Below, one piece after another: positions 8,436 to 18,203 of a stretch of 64,000 bases of DNA (its first letter is position 1; every line of letters begins with the position of its first letter). The stretch comes from Arthrospiribacter ruber (GTDB taxonomy: Bacteria > Bacteroidota > Bacteroidia > Cytophagales > Cyclobacteriaceae): contig NZ_RPHB01000001.1 of assembly GCF_019343195.1 (NCBI RefSeq), positions 372,001-436,000 on the forward strand, written 5' to 3'. The position numbers were made by a program, and so were the translations under genes. The notes beneath the pieces were generated by a model that did not search any database, was not told where the DNA came from, and saw nothing but the letters and a program-made list of their open reading frames with translations.

Positions 8436-10598
8436 ATGGCAACTTTAAGACAAAGAGCGCTTCTAATAGCGCAGGGGAGACCAAAAACCAATGTTGTTCC
8501 TCCATCAAGTAAAATTTCAGACTTCTTTGGAAGCAATGTTTTTGGAACTAAGCAAATGAAGGAAGCTTTGGCGCCTTCTGTGTTTAAAAAAGTAATTGAG
8601 GCAACTGAAAGAGGGGGTAAAATCGATCCTTCTACAGCTGAAGAGATTGCTTCCGCAGTAAAAACCTGGGCATTATCCAAAGGGGTTACACATTATACCC
8701 ATTGGTTCCAGCCTTTGACAGGGTCTACAGCAGAAAAGCACGACTCTTTTTTTGATGCACATGCGGGGATAGAGAAGTTTAAAGGTTCCGCATTGGTGCA
8801 GCAAGAACCTGATGCATCCTCATTCCCAAATGGCGGGATAAGATCTACATTTGAGGCTAGAGGTTACACAGCTTGGGACCCATCTTCTCCGATTTTCATT
8901 TTTGACAAAACTCTCTGTGTCCCCACGATTTTTGTGGCCTACACGGGAGAAGCCCTAGATTACAAAACTCCTCTTTTGAAATCTATGGAGGCGATCAATT
9001 CTGCAGCCGTAGAAATCTGTCAATTGTTTGATAGAAATGTGAAAAAAGTGACTCCTTCTTTGGGAGTGGAGCAGGAATATTTTGTGATAGATAAGGCATT
9101 GTTTGCGACCAGACCGGATTTGGTAATGTCAGGCAGAACTGTCTTTGGGCACAATCCAGCAAGGGGTCAGCAATTGGAAGATCATTATTTCGGTTCAATA
9201 CCTACCCGGGTCAAGGACTTCATGATGGATTTCGAAATTGAGGCTTTGAAATTGGGCATACCTGTGTCTACCAGACATAATGAGGTAGCTCCAGGACAGT
9301 TTGAAGTTGCTCCTGTATTTGAAGAAATCAATAAAGCGATTGACCACAATCAGCTCTTGATGGACCTGATGGATAAAGTAGCAGAAAAACACAGTTTAAA
9401 GGTCCTTTTCCACGAAAAGCCATTTGCAGGAGTAAATGGTAGTGGTAAGCACAACAACTGGTCACTGATTACAGATACTGGTGTCAACCTTTTCCAGCCA
9501 AGCAATTCTGCCAGAGAGAATCTGCAATTCCTGACCTTTGTAGTCGCTACTGTCAAGGCTGTTTATGACAATGCAGATCTTTTGAGATCATCTATTGCCT
9601 CTGCAAGTAATGATTTCAGACTTGGTGCCAACGAAGCTCCTCCTGCTATCATGTCAGTTTTCCTAGGATCTACTTTGACAGGTGTATTGGACGAGTTGGA
9701 GAAGAACGGTAATGTCAAGATTGAAAAGGGAGACAACATGTATATGAAACTGGGTATTTCCAAGATACCTGAGATTATCCTTGACAACACTGACAGAAAC
9801 AGAACATCACCATTTGCATTTACCGGAAATAAGTTTGAGTTCCGTGCAGTAGGATCCAGTGCCAATTCCGCCGGACCAATGACAGTATTGAACGTGATCG
9901 TTGCGGAAGTACTGAAAGCAATGGCCAAAGACATAGAAAAGGAGATCAGCAACGGAAAAGAGAAAAAAATTGCTGTAGTGAATGTATTGAGAAAGTACAT
10001 TAAAGATTCCAAAAAAATCAGATTCGAAGGGGATGGTTACTCTGAGGAATGGGCTAATGAGGCAGAAAAAAGAGGACTATCTAACCTGAAAAGTACTCCT
10101 TATGCTTTGGATACTTATTTAGAAAAGAAAACTATTGAGTTGTTTAGCAGGCACAATGTATTGTCTCCGGTAGAGTTGCACGCAAGACACGAGATCATGC
10201 TGGAAAACTATCTGAAGAAAGTACAGATTGAATCGAGAGTTATGGGAGATTTGGCTTTGAACCATGTCATTCCAACTGCAATCCAATACCAGAATAAGCT
10301 GATCGAAAATGCCAATGGCCTAAAAGGGCTAGGCCTTGACAATACGGCTGCCATTGAAACCATCAAAGAAGTGAGCAAGCATTTGGAATCACTCAAACAA
10401 AATGTAATGGCGATGATTGATGCTAGAAGAACTCTAAATAAAGAGGAAGATATAGTGAAAAGAGCCAAAGGATATTGTGATGAAGTAAAAGAAGGCTACT
10501 TTGACAAAATCAGGTATGCAGTAGATAAGCTGGAGCTATTGGTGGACGATGAATTTTGGCCACTGGTCAAGTATAGAGAAATGCTCTTTATTAAATAG
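8436..10598 (+). CDS. glnN: Glutamine synthetase type III
   Basis: A 720-residue type III glutamine synthetase, which joins ammonia and glutamate at the cost of ATP and is the main ammonium-assimilating form in many Bacteroidota. Length is that of GSIII (about 720), far longer than GSI/GSII. Visible motifs: the GSIII N-terminal domain (SDFFGSNVFGTKQMK), the metal/glutamate-binding GVEQEYFVID, the ATP/glutamate loop NGSGKHNNWSL, and RLGANEAPPAIMS followed by DRNRTSPFAFTGNKFEFRA. The C-terminal extension is rich in charged helices. It is a single-gene transcription unit, with a promoter upstream and a strong terminator 25 bases downstream. No nitrogen regulatory gene is nearby. Confidence 0.95.
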   Translation: MATLRQRALLIAQGRPKTNVVPPSSKISDFFGSNVFGTKQMKEALAPSVFKKVIEATERGGKIDPSTAEEIASAVKTWALSKGVTHYTHWFQPLTGSTAEKHDSFFDAHAGIEKFKGSALVQQEPDASSFPNGGIRSTFEARGYTAWDPSSPIFIFDKTLCVPTIFVAYTGEALDYKTPLLKSMEAINSAAVEICQLFDRNVKKVTPSLGVEQEYFVIDKALFATRPDLVMSGRTVFGHNPARGQQLEDHYFGSIPTRVKDFMMDFEIEALKLGIPVSTRHNEVAPGQFEVAPVFEEINKAIDHNQLLMDLMDKVAEKHSLKVLFHEKPFAGVNGSGKHNNWSLITDTGVNLFQPSNSARENLQFLTFVVATVKAVYDNADLLRSSIASASNDFRLGANEAPPAIMSVFLGSTLTGVLDELEKNGNVKIEKGDNMYMKLGISKIPEIILDNTDRNRTSPFAFTGNKFEFRAVGSSANSAGPMTVLNVIVAEVLKAMAKDIEKEISNGKEKKIAVVNVLRKYIKDSKKIRFEGDGYSEEWANEAEKRGLSNLKSTPYALDTYLEKKTIELFSRHNVLSPVELHARHEIMLENYLKKVQIESRVMGDLALNHVIPTAIQYQNKLIENANGLKGLGLDNTAAIETIKEVSKHLESLKQNVMAMIDARRTLNKEEDIVKRAKGYCDEVKEGYFDKIRYAVDKLELLVDDEFWPLVKYREMLFIK

Positions 10599-10621
10599 AA
10601 ATTTATTCATTACTTAACAGG

Positions 10622-10651
10622 AACCCACAGTCAAAAGCTGTGGGTTTTTTT
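10622..10651 (+). terminator. Rho-independent terminator of glnN
   Basis: Perfect 9-bp stem AACCCACAG / CTGTGGGTT with a 7-base loop (10631-10637) followed by a run of T. Confidence 0.9.
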
Positions 10652-11113
10652 GTGGATTTTTGGCAATTAAACAAATTATCAGCTGTTTTTTAAAGAAGAA
10701 AATATCATTTAAATGATGTGATTAAAGATAAAATAATAAATAAATTTCACATACTTTATAAAAAAAATCATTTAAATATTGGTCTTAATAGAAAAAAATT
10801 TTAAGTTATTTTTTTGTTAAAATCTACCAAATATTTTCACTAAATCGATTTACTATATTAAAATATTTAAAAGATTGAATGTTACTTAATTAAAAAAATT
10901 AGAATATTTGTTTTTCAGCTCTAAAAATTTTGATACATTTACTTTGCATCTAATTATTGGATAGGCGGTAAAATCGGATGTTTGAATTGTTTTTGGTGAG
11001 TTTAAAGATTTTAAATTCTGTGATTTAGGATTTGGAAAGTAAATTTCAAATGTTCTTAAAAAAGCTAAACCTCAATTAAAAATTATAGATCAAGTAACCC
11101 TAAATTAAATTTT
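10652..11113 (+). promoter_or_regulatory. AT-rich regulatory region upstream of susC
   Basis: A 460-base gene-free stretch, very AT-rich. It holds a 14-base perfect palindrome ATCATTTAAATGAT at 10704-10717, a partial copy ATCATTTAAAT at 10767-10777, and a 12-base palindrome TAAATCGATTTA at 10841-10852 with the central CG often found in LacI-family operators. TTACTTTG at 10939-10946 matches seven of eight positions of the -7 box but has no well-spaced -33. It is probably the control region for the polysaccharide locus; assignment of the palindromes to any regulator is inference. Confidence 0.45.
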
Positions 11114-14100
11114 ATGAACAAAGTTGTACTCATGATGTGCGCGTTGTTTCTTGGGCTTTTCTTTCATCAGGAAAGTTATGCTCAGACACGTGTGCTCTCC
11201 GGTACGGTAGTAGATCCTACCGGGGAACCTATTCCAGGGGTAAACATTCTGGATAAACAGTCAAATACCGGTACCACCACTGATCTAGATGGTAGGTATA
11301 CGATTACGGTAACCAACAATTCCGTGCTCACCTTTTCATTTATTGGATTCTTGGCACAGGAATTTGCCGTAGGAAATAGAAGTGAACTGGATGTGACCTT
11401 GCAGGAAGATATGTCTGATTTGGCAGAAGTGGTAGTAACTTCTTTTGGTATGGAAAAGGACAAGAAGGCATTGGGCTATTCAGTAACTCAGGTCAGTGGA
11501 GATAAATTCACGGAATCCAGAGCTGTAAACCTTGGAAACGCCCTTACTGGTAAAATTGCCGGTGTGAATGTCTCACCCCCTGCCTCAGGAGCTGCAGGAT
11601 CAACTAGAGTGGTGATCAGGGGAGGTTCATCTTTGACTGGCAATGATCAGCCGCTTTATGTAGTCAATGGTATGCCTATTGAAACAGGCAACTTAGGAAG
11701 TGCGGGAATGTGGGGCGGAAATGATGGTGGTGATGGACTTGCTTCTATTAACCCGGATGATATCGAAAGTATTTCGGTACTTAAAGGCAACGCAGCAGCT
11801 GCGTTGTATGGTGCAAGAGCTGCAAATGGGGTGGTTTTGATTACTACCAAATCGGGAAAGGCAAGAAAGGGGATAGGAATTTCTCTCAACAGTAATGTAA
11901 CCTTTGACAGGGCTTGGGATTTGACAGATTTTCAAAGAGAGTTTGGTCCCGGAAGAGATGGTCTAGCACCCGCCACTGCTAATGAAGCTAGAGAGATCGG
12001 TGTAAGCCATTGGGGTTCCAGGTACGGAGGAAATGCTCCTTTGTTTAATGGAGAAAACAGACCTTATCAACATACTGGAGAAGGACTGAATGACTTCTAT
12101 AGGACAGGAGTCACTATCAACAACTCAGTAGCACTAAGTGGGGGTAATGAATCAAGCACATACAGATTTGCTTATTCAGACCTTGTCAATGAAGACATTA
12201 TGCCAAACGCAGGCTTCAAGAGAAAGGTATTAAATGTCAATATCAATAGTAAGCTGGGCCAAAAATTGACTTTGGACTTTAGTGGTCAGTATTCCAATCA
12301 GCTGGCTACCAATAGGCCAAGACTATCTGATTCTCCTGGAAATGCCAATTTTGCAGTTTTAACAAGACCTGGCAATTTGCCATTTGATGTGATGAGAGGT
12401 CCTGGGGATAAGTTGGGAGCCAGAGAAGATCTTTTCGAATTAGGATATACAGACAATGTCTTCCTTACCAATCCATATTGGGCGGCGCACCAGTTTTTCA
12501 GACAGGATTTGACCAACAGGGTATTGGGTAAAGTTTCCTTAAGGTATGACATCAACGATTGGTTGTATGTGATGGGCCGTGCCGGCACGGATTTTCAGGC
12601 CAGAACGGATGATTCCTCCGAAGCATATGGTACTGCTTACAAGCCTCTTGGTGATTATACGGTTACCAAAAGGTCTATTAGAGAAGATAACTTGGATTTA
12701 TTCGTAGGTGCTCAAAAGGATTTTGGAGATGTATCCGTTGATGCTATGTTAGGTGCCAACAGAATGAGAAGGTCTTCCGAATCACTTTCTGGAGGAGGAA
12801 ATGAACTGGTAGTTCCTTTCTTCCATAGTGTAAGAAACGTAAGAGCGCCGCAGGTTGGGTATGGTTTTTCAGAATGGGGAATCAATTCCTTCTTTGGCTC
12901 GGCCAACATCGGTTATAAAAACTTTCTCTTCTTGAACCTTACAGCTAGACAGGATCAGTTTTCTACCCTTGCTCCTGACAACAGCAAATTGTTTTATCCA
13001 TCTGTCGGAACCAGCTTTGTTTTGAGTGATGTGATTGAAATGCCAAGTGCCATCACTTTTACGAAATTCAGGGCCTCTTGGGGTCAAACAGGTGGAGGAG
13101 CCCCAAATCCTTATGCATTGAACCTCACATATGGCCTGGTAGGACAGGGTCACTTGGGAGGTAGTCTTGGAGAAATCAATGTAGGTTCTATTCCTAACCA
13201 GCTTTTGCAGCCCTATTTGTCAACTGAGTATGAGTTTGGAGTTGACTTTAGATTCCTCAATAACAGAATTGGATTAGATGTTACATATTATGAGAGAAAT
13301 ACTACCAATGATATATTGGCAACAGGGATTTCGGCGACCTCAGGATTTGGTTCCACTATTATCAATATTGGAGAGCTAAGAAACAGAGGAGTTGAACTTT
13401 TATTAAACGTCACTCCGGTGCAGACAAGAGACTTCAAGTGGGATTTCTCTCTGAATTATGCCAACAACCAAAGTATGGTTTTGAGTCTAGGAAATGATGC
13501 AGCAGGTGACCCAATAGAATTTATCAATTTGGACGAATCAAGAAGACAAAGAGAAAGAATCCGTCATATTGTAGGTCAGCCTTTGGGCATGATTGCAGGT
13601 TTTAGACACTTGACCATAGATGGACAAAAGGTGTATGATGATGATGGATTGCCGGTATGGACAGATGGTTTGGAAACTTTGGCCGAAGGTAGACATCCTG
13701 TTTCTGCAGGTTTGGCCAATAACTTCTCCTACAAAGGCTTCAGGTTGATGGTATTGTTTGATATGAGATATGGAGGAAGTATTATGTCCGGAACAAATGC
13801 CGTATCCTATGGCAATGGTCTTCACAAGGAAACCCTTCCTGGCAGAGAGTCTGGATTGACCATAAATGGTGTGGATAGAAATGGGGAAGCCCGTACATGG
13901 AACATACCTGCTGTGGCCGGCGATCCAAACAGCTACTGGGTAGATCAGTATTATTCACGTTATGCCATGATTACCGAAAATGTGGTGTATGATGCATCCT
14001 TTATTCAGTTGAGAGAACTTTCTTTCGGGTACGCTTTGCCAAACAGTCTGTTGGCGAAAACTCCTTTTGAAGGCGCGTCTATTTCAATTGTAGGGCGAAA

Positions 14101-14239
14101 CTTGGCTTTGTTATGGTCTAATGTACCGAACATTCACCCTGAATCGGGGTATACGGTTTCCGGTAATGCTCAGGGGCTCGAGTATTTCGCAATGCCTTTG
14201 ACAAGGAATTTAGGTTTTAATATCAACCTTAATTTCTAA
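11114..14239 (+). CDS. susC: SusC/RagA-family TonB-linked outer membrane transporter
   Basis: A 1041-residue TonB-dependent barrel that imports oligosaccharides together with a SusD-type lipoprotein. It has a signal peptide (LMMCALFLGLFFHQESYAQ), then a carboxypeptidase-regulatory-like domain at about residues 28-100 (LSGTVVDPTGEPIPGVNI, TDLDGRYTITV). A plug domain follows with the SusC hallmark segments ALTGKIAGVNV, RVVIRGGSSLTGNDQPLYVV and KGNAAAALYGARAANGVVLI, and then the barrel up to a C-terminal Phe (FNINLNF). No STN domain is present, so signalling through an anti-sigma factor is not expected. susD follows after a few bases. The linked GH18 enzyme suggests a chitin- or GlcNAc-containing substrate (inference). 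Confidence 0.95.
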   Translation: MNKVVLMMCALFLGLFFHQESYAQTRVLSGTVVDPTGEPIPGVNILDKQSNTGTTTDLDGRYTITVTNNSVLTFSFIGFLAQEFAVGNRSELDVTLQEDMSDLAEVVVTSFGMEKDKKALGYSVTQVSGDKFTESRAVNLGNALTGKIAGVNVSPPASGAAGSTRVVIRGGSSLTGNDQPLYVVNGMPIETGNLGSAGMWGGNDGGDGLASINPDDIESISVLKGNAAAALYGARAANGVVLITTKSGKARKGIGISLNSNVTFDRAWDLTDFQREFGPGRDGLAPATANEAREIGVSHWGSRYGGNAPLFNGENRPYQHTGEGLNDFYRTGVTINNSVALSGGNESSTYRFAYSDLVNEDIMPNAGFKRKVLNVNINSKLGQKLTLDFSGQYSNQLATNRPRLSDSPGNANFAVLTRPGNLPFDVMRGPGDKLGAREDLFELGYTDNVFLTNPYWAAHQFFRQDLTNRVLGKVSLRYDINDWLYVMGRAGTDFQARTDDSSEAYGTAYKPLGDYTVTKRSIREDNLDLFVGAQKDFGDVSVDAMLGANRMRRSSESLSGGGNELVVPFFHSVRNVRAPQVGYGFSEWGINSFFGSANIGYKNFLFLNLTARQDQFSTLAPDNSKLFYPSVGTSFVLSDVIEMPSAITFTKFRASWGQTGGGAPNPYALNLTYGLVGQGHLGGSLGEINVGSIPNQLLQPYLSTEYEFGVDFRFLNNRIGLDVTYYERNTTNDILATGISATSGFGSTIINIGELRNRGVELLLNVTPVQTRDFKWDFSLNYANNQSMVLSLGNDAAGDPIEFINLDESRRQRERIRHIVGQPLGMIAGFRHLTIDGQKVYDDDGLPVWTDGLETLAEGRHPVSAGLANNFSYKGFRLMVLFDMRYGGSIMSGTNAVSYGNGLHKETLPGRESGLTINGVDRNGEARTWNIPAVAGDPNSYWVDQYYSRYAMITENVVYDASFIQLRELSFGYALPNSLLAKTPFEGASISIVGRNLALLWSNVPNIHPESGYTVSGNAQGLEYFAMPLTRNLGFNINLNF

Positions 14240-14274
14240 TCAGGATGTTTACTCAAAAATTTAAACTAAGAAAA

Positions 14275-15846
14275 ATGAAAGCTATAAATAAAATAACAGG
14301 TTTATTTCTGGCCTCAGTCCTGACTTTCTCGTCCTGTGACGAACAAGCGCTATTGGATCTCAATGTGGATCCTAATTCAGCCACCGAAATGGATATGCAA
14401 TATCTTTTTTCACTGGCTACCCTAAGGATCGGCGGGGAATATGAAAACACCCGTGCCAATATGCTATATGCAGCTCCCGCAATACAGCATACGGCTTCTC
14501 TTGCGGGCTATTTCAGTGGAGATAAGTATTTCTATAATGCCCAATACAGTGGTGCTTACATGGAGACTCATTACACCAATGTGATCAGGTCTTTGGCACA
14601 TGTCATCAAAAATACTCAGGACGATCCAAATGAAGCCAATGTATATGCAGCAGCTTCGGTACTTAGGGTGTTTGATTTGCAGAGAATGACTGATCTATAT
14701 GGGGATATTCCTTATTCTCAGGCAGGTAGAGGACTGGAAGGTGAAGAATTTTGGTTCCCGATTTATGACAGCCAAAGGGATATCTACTATGATATGGTGG
14801 AGGAGTTGAAGTCTGCCAGAGACAGTTTTACATCATCTGCAAGGAGTCTTGGAAACCAGGATTATATCTACCGAGGGGATCTTGCCAAATGGAGAAAATT
14901 TGCTAATTCCCTTTTGATGAGAGTGGCTATGAGGATGAGCAATGTAGATGAGGCTAAAGCAAGAGAAGTCTTTTTGGAAGCGTATAACAGCGGTGCTTTT
15001 GAGTCCAATGCTGACAATGCTTATATCTTGTATGAAGAAGGTCCTATAGGAATCAATAGAAATGGACTGAACGATGGGTATTGGGGTACTTACAGGTATT
15101 CCAGAGATTGCAAAATTTCTAAAACCTTTATTGATTGGATGAAGTCCAACGATGACCCGAGATTGATGATTGTTTCCGGAGGGATAGGTAACCCTGAGTC
15201 TGATCCTAGTACTTGGAATACAGATCCAGAAGCCCAAAGAGGTATGCCAAATGGCTACAATTCCACTACTATACTCAATGTCCTTTCAGGTGATGATATA
15301 CCTTTATTCCAAAGCCAGGGAAATAGAATGTTTTCTATGGTCAACCTCAAGTATCTCGATTGGGAAGATCCATATTTGTTGATCACTTATGCCGAAACGG
15401 AATTGATGAAAGCTGAGGCCGCTGTGAGAGGTTGGATCGGATCTGATGCCAATACACATTTTGCAAGTGGAGTGGCTGCTGCTATCAATGCCTGGGTCAA
15501 TTTTGACGCATCTTTTGCAAGATCCGCCCAAGAAGTAGAGGCCTATATTCAAGGAAGGGGATTTGCTGCAGCATCTACTGAAGACAAACTCAGGCTTATA
15601 GGCGAAGAATATTGGGCAGCCACATGGCTGAATGATATTGAATCATGGTCCAACTGGAGAAGAACAGGCTATCCTGAATTGACTCCTACACAAGACCCTA
15701 ACAGATTTGAAGCCAATGAAATCCCAAGGAGACTAAGGTATTGGGAAGCTGAAATCGGATCCAATCCGGAAAATTATGAAGCTGCACGTGCAAGAATCGG
15801 TGGTGACTTTCTTATGACCAGAGTTTGGTGGGATGGTGGAAACTAA
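14275..15846 (+). CDS. susD: SusD/RagB-family substrate-binding lipoprotein
   Basis: Outer-membrane surface lipoprotein that caps the SusC barrel and binds the glycan. It has a lipoprotein signal peptide with lipobox Cys (LFLASVLTFSSC), then SusD-like and RagB/SusD regions (DLQRMTDLYGDIPYSQ, LLITYAETELMKAEAAVRGW). Length is about 523 residues. An in-frame ATG at 14245 would add ten residues (MFTQKFKLRK) before the same signal; 14275 is preferred because it gives a normal short n-region and an A-rich leader. It ends in WWDGGN. The following GH18 frame starts inside the last codons, and a terminator-like hairpin lies 20 bases after the stop. Confidence 0.93.
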   Translation: MKAINKITGLFLASVLTFSSCDEQALLDLNVDPNSATEMDMQYLFSLATLRIGGEYENTRANMLYAAPAIQHTASLAGYFSGDKYFYNAQYSGAYMETHYTNVIRSLAHVIKNTQDDPNEANVYAAASVLRVFDLQRMTDLYGDIPYSQAGRGLEGEEFWFPIYDSQRDIYYDMVEELKSARDSFTSSARSLGNQDYIYRGDLAKWRKFANSLLMRVAMRMSNVDEAKAREVFLEAYNSGAFESNADNAYILYEEGPIGINRNGLNDGYWGTYRYSRDCKISKTFIDWMKSNDDPRLMIVSGGIGNPESDPSTWNTDPEAQRGMPNGYNSTTILNVLSGDDIPLFQSQGNRMFSMVNLKYLDWEDPYLLITYAETELMKAEAAVRGWIGSDANTHFASGVAAAINAWVNFDASFARSAQEVEAYIQGRGFAAASTEDKLRLIGEEYWAATWLNDIESWSNWRRTGYPELTPTQDPNRFEANEIPRRLRYWEAEIGSNPENYEAARARIGGDFLMTRVWWDGGN

Positions 15847-17050
15847 TCTCTTGAAAAATGAAACAGAAAAAGGTGCTTTAGGGCACCTTTTTCATGTAAA
15901 TGTACGGGTTAAGGTCCATTTTTGGATACTGGCAATTGGGTTTGTGGCTTTTTTCTCTTGTGGAGAAACTAAGCAAATGACAGAAAGTGAAACTGTATTT
16001 TCTGAAAAGAAGAAAATTATCGGTTATGTAGCCGGCTGGAAAGGAGTAGATACCGCCAGAATTCATGCGGAAAAACTGACACATATCAACTATGCTTTTG
16101 CCAATGTGATAGAAGGATTGGTCACAGAAGGGGAGGGAAGATTGGAGCAAGATCGGGAAAACATGAAGAAGTTACATTCTTTGAAATCAAAAAATCCTGA
16201 CTTAAAAATTCTGATATCCATCGGAGGATGGACTTGGTCCAAAGGATTTTCTGATGCAGTTTTGACAGAAGAAAGTAGAAAAAAATTCACAAATTCTGCC
16301 ATAAATTACCTGATCAGACATGACCTGGATGGATTGGACTTTGACTGGGAATATCCCGGAATGGAAGGAGATGGCAATATTTTCAGAGTAGAAGACCGGG
16401 AAAACTTCGTGCTCATGCTGAAATCTGTAAGAGAGGCATTGGATAGTCTTCAGGAAGTGACTGGAAAATATTACCTGAATACCATAGCTTCTGCAGGGTT
16501 TAAAAAATACCTGGAAGTAAATGACTTGGGGGCGGCCCAAAATTACCTGGACTTTATCAATATCATGACCTATGATTTTGTTGGGCCCGGTACGGATACC
16601 ACTGCCCATCATACCAATCTTTTTAATCCAAAGGAGGGGGGCAGGTCAGCGGCACAAGCGGTCTATGATCATGTTGAGGCAGGTGTGCCCATAGAAAAGC
16701 TGGTAATGGGATTGGCATTCTATGGCAAAAGCTGGAAGAATGTTGAAGATGAAAACAATGGATTGTACCAGCCCGGGGAATGGAACAGGACTTTTCCGTT
16801 TCTCCAGCTCAAAGAGTTAGAGTCTCAAAAGGAATTTGAAAGGTTTTGGGATGATGAATCACAAGCTCCTTTCCTCTGGAATAGGTTGGATAGGGTTTTT
16901 ATAAGCTATGAAGATCCTGAATCCATAGCAGCAAAAGTGAAGTTCATAAAGGAAAATAAGCTTGGAGGTGCTATGTTTTGGGAGTATAATGAGGACTCTG
17001 AAGACAGGGACTTATTAAATGCAATTTTCGAAAATATGTATAATCCCTGA
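15833..17050 (+). CDS. Glycoside hydrolase family 18 (chitinase-like) lipoprotein
   Basis: A GH18 TIM-barrel enzyme, probably an endo- or exo-chitinase acting on beta-1,4-GlcNAc polymers. The catalytic motif DGLDFDWEYPG is intact with acid Glu at residue 173; KILISIGGWTWS, IMTYDF and the C-terminal GGAMFWEYNED strands are also typical. A lipobox (FVAFFSC, Cys about residue 43) indicates a lipoprotein. The start is unclear: the only in-frame start codons before the signal are ATG 15833, GTG 15836 and TTG 15851, giving an unusually long n-region, and the terminator-like hairpin 15867-15892 sits within this part of the frame. It lies between susD and a LacI gene, fitting a small chitin/GlcNAc utilisation locus. 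Function is strong, start is weak. Confidence 0.88.
   Translation: MVETNLLKNETEKGALGHLFHVNVRVKVHFWILAIGFVAFFSCGETKQMTESETVFSEKKKIIGYVAGWKGVDTARIHAEKLTHINYAFANVIEGLVTEGEGRLEQDRENMKKLHSLKSKNPDLKILISIGGWTWSKGFSDAVLTEESRKKFTNSAINYLIRHDLDGLDFDWEYPGMEGDGNIFRVEDRENFVLMLKSVREALDSLQEVTGKYYLNTIASAGFKKYLEVNDLGAAQNYLDFINIMTYDFVGPGTDTTAHHTNLFNPKEGGRSAAQAVYDHVEAGVPIEKLVMGLAFYGKSWKNVEDENNGLYQPGEWNRTFPFLQLKELESQKEFERFWDDESQAPFLWNRLDRVFISYEDPESIAAKVKFIKENKLGGAMFWEYNEDSEDRDLLNAIFENMYNP
15867..15892 (+). terminator. Terminator-like hairpin between susD and the GH18 gene
   Basis: Perfect 10-bp stem AAAAAGGTGC / GCACCTTTTT with a 6-base loop (15877-15882); the 3' arm itself provides the T run. It lies 20 bases after the susD stop but inside the apparent 5' end of the GH18 frame, so it may be a partial terminator or attenuator that lowers downstream expression. 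Confidence 0.65.
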
Positions 17051-17077
17051 TCTTTTTGACTTTGATTTTGATCAATT

Positions 17078-17118
17078 AAAGCCCCATATTGCTAAAGATT
17101 AGCAAAATGGGGCTTTTT
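17078..17118 (+). terminator. Long terminator hairpin after the GH18 gene
   Basis: Outer stem AAAGCCCCAT / ATGGGGCTTT, one A-A mismatch, then inner stem TTGCTAA / TTAGCAA around a 3-base loop, followed by T residues. It ends only six bases before the lacI start codon, so the lacI mRNA must start inside or upstream of it. The inner palindrome could double as an operator. Confidence 0.75.
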
Positions 17119-17123
17119 ATTGT

Positions 17124-18140
17124 ATGGCTAAAAAAAGAGTTTCGATAAAAGACATAGCAAAGGCTTTGGGAGTTTCTATCACCACTGTTTCTTTTATCAT
17201 CAATGGTAAGGCTAGAGAGCAGAGAATAAGTGATGAGGTTTCCAAGAAGGTCAAAGATTATATCAAGGAAGTTGGTTATAAACCGAGCCATGTGGCTCAA
17301 AGCCTAAGGTTGGGAAAGTCCAAAATCATAGTATTTATGGCGGAGGATATCTCCAATCAATTTTTTTCTTCTATAGCAAGGTTCATTGAAGAGAAGGCCT
17401 ATAGAAATGGCTATAAAATCATTTACTGTAGTACAGATAATGATGTAGGAAAGGCCAAAGAATTGATTTCTACTTTTAAAATGAGAAATGTGGACGGGTT
17501 TATCATTACCCCGACTCCTGACCTTGAGGACGTAATTAAAGATTTGATGGAAGAGGAATTCCCCGTGGTGCTTTTTGACCGTTGGTTGCCTGATGTAGAT
17601 TGCAGCCATGTAATAGTGGAAAACAAAAAAAGTGCGTTTGAAGGAACTGATCATTTGATTAAAGAAGGTGTTAAACGGCCCGCATTTATCTCATTGGAAT
17701 CAGATCAAACCCAGATGATTGACAGAGAAACAGGTTTTAGAGAGGCCATTCAGCAATCAGGAGTGAAGGGTTTGGAGCTCAAACTGAAATTCCATAATTT
17801 GGCTGAGTCAGGGCCTTATCAAGAGCTTTTTGAATTTTTCTCAAAAAACAGAGATATAGATGGGGTGTTTTTCGCGACCAATTACCTGGCATTCGAAGGA
17901 TTGCAGGCCTTGGATTCATTGGGAAGAAATATTCCAAAGGACGTAAAGGTGGTATCATTTGATGATCATTACTTTTTTGGATTGTTCAAGCCTAAAATCA
18001 CTGCAATTGAGCAACCTTTGGAGACCATTTCTGAAAAATTGATGGAAACTATTTTGAACCATATTGAGGAGTTGGACAAGGGTTATGTATCTAGAAAAAT
18101 TATCCTTCCCAACAAATTGAACATTCGTGAATCAACCTGA
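17124..18140 (+). CDS. LacI-family transcriptional regulator
   Basis: A 338-residue repressor/activator. Residues 5-28 form the LacI helix-turn-helix (SIKDIAKALGVSITTVSFI) with the hinge-helix region ending in YKPSHVAQSLRLGKSK, followed by a periplasmic-binding-protein-like sugar-binding domain (IIVFMAEDISNQFFSSIAR, GFIITPTPD, KVVSFDDHYFFGLFKPKITAIEQP). It begins six bases after a strong hairpin. Position between the GH18 gene and a ROK kinase suggests it controls the susCD-GH18 genes in response to a sugar or sugar phosphate; palindromes upstream of susC and beside this gene are possible sites. The effector is unknown. Confidence 0.92.
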   Translation: MAKKRVSIKDIAKALGVSITTVSFIINGKAREQRISDEVSKKVKDYIKEVGYKPSHVAQSLRLGKSKIIVFMAEDISNQFFSSIARFIEEKAYRNGYKIIYCSTDNDVGKAKELISTFKMRNVDGFIITPTPDLEDVIKDLMEEEFPVVLFDRWLPDVDCSHVIVENKKSAFEGTDHLIKEGVKRPAFISLESDQTQMIDRETGFREAIQQSGVKGLELKLKFHNLAESGPYQELFEFFSKNRDIDGVFFATNYLAFEGLQALDSLGRNIPKDVKVVSFDDHYFFGLFKPKITAIEQPLETISEKLMETILNHIEELDKGYVSRKIILPNKLNIREST

Positions 18141-18203
18141 CTTTAGAAAGAAAAAAGATCAATTAATTGAGTTTGGATTTTTTTTCATAATTTTGATAAA
18201 ACC

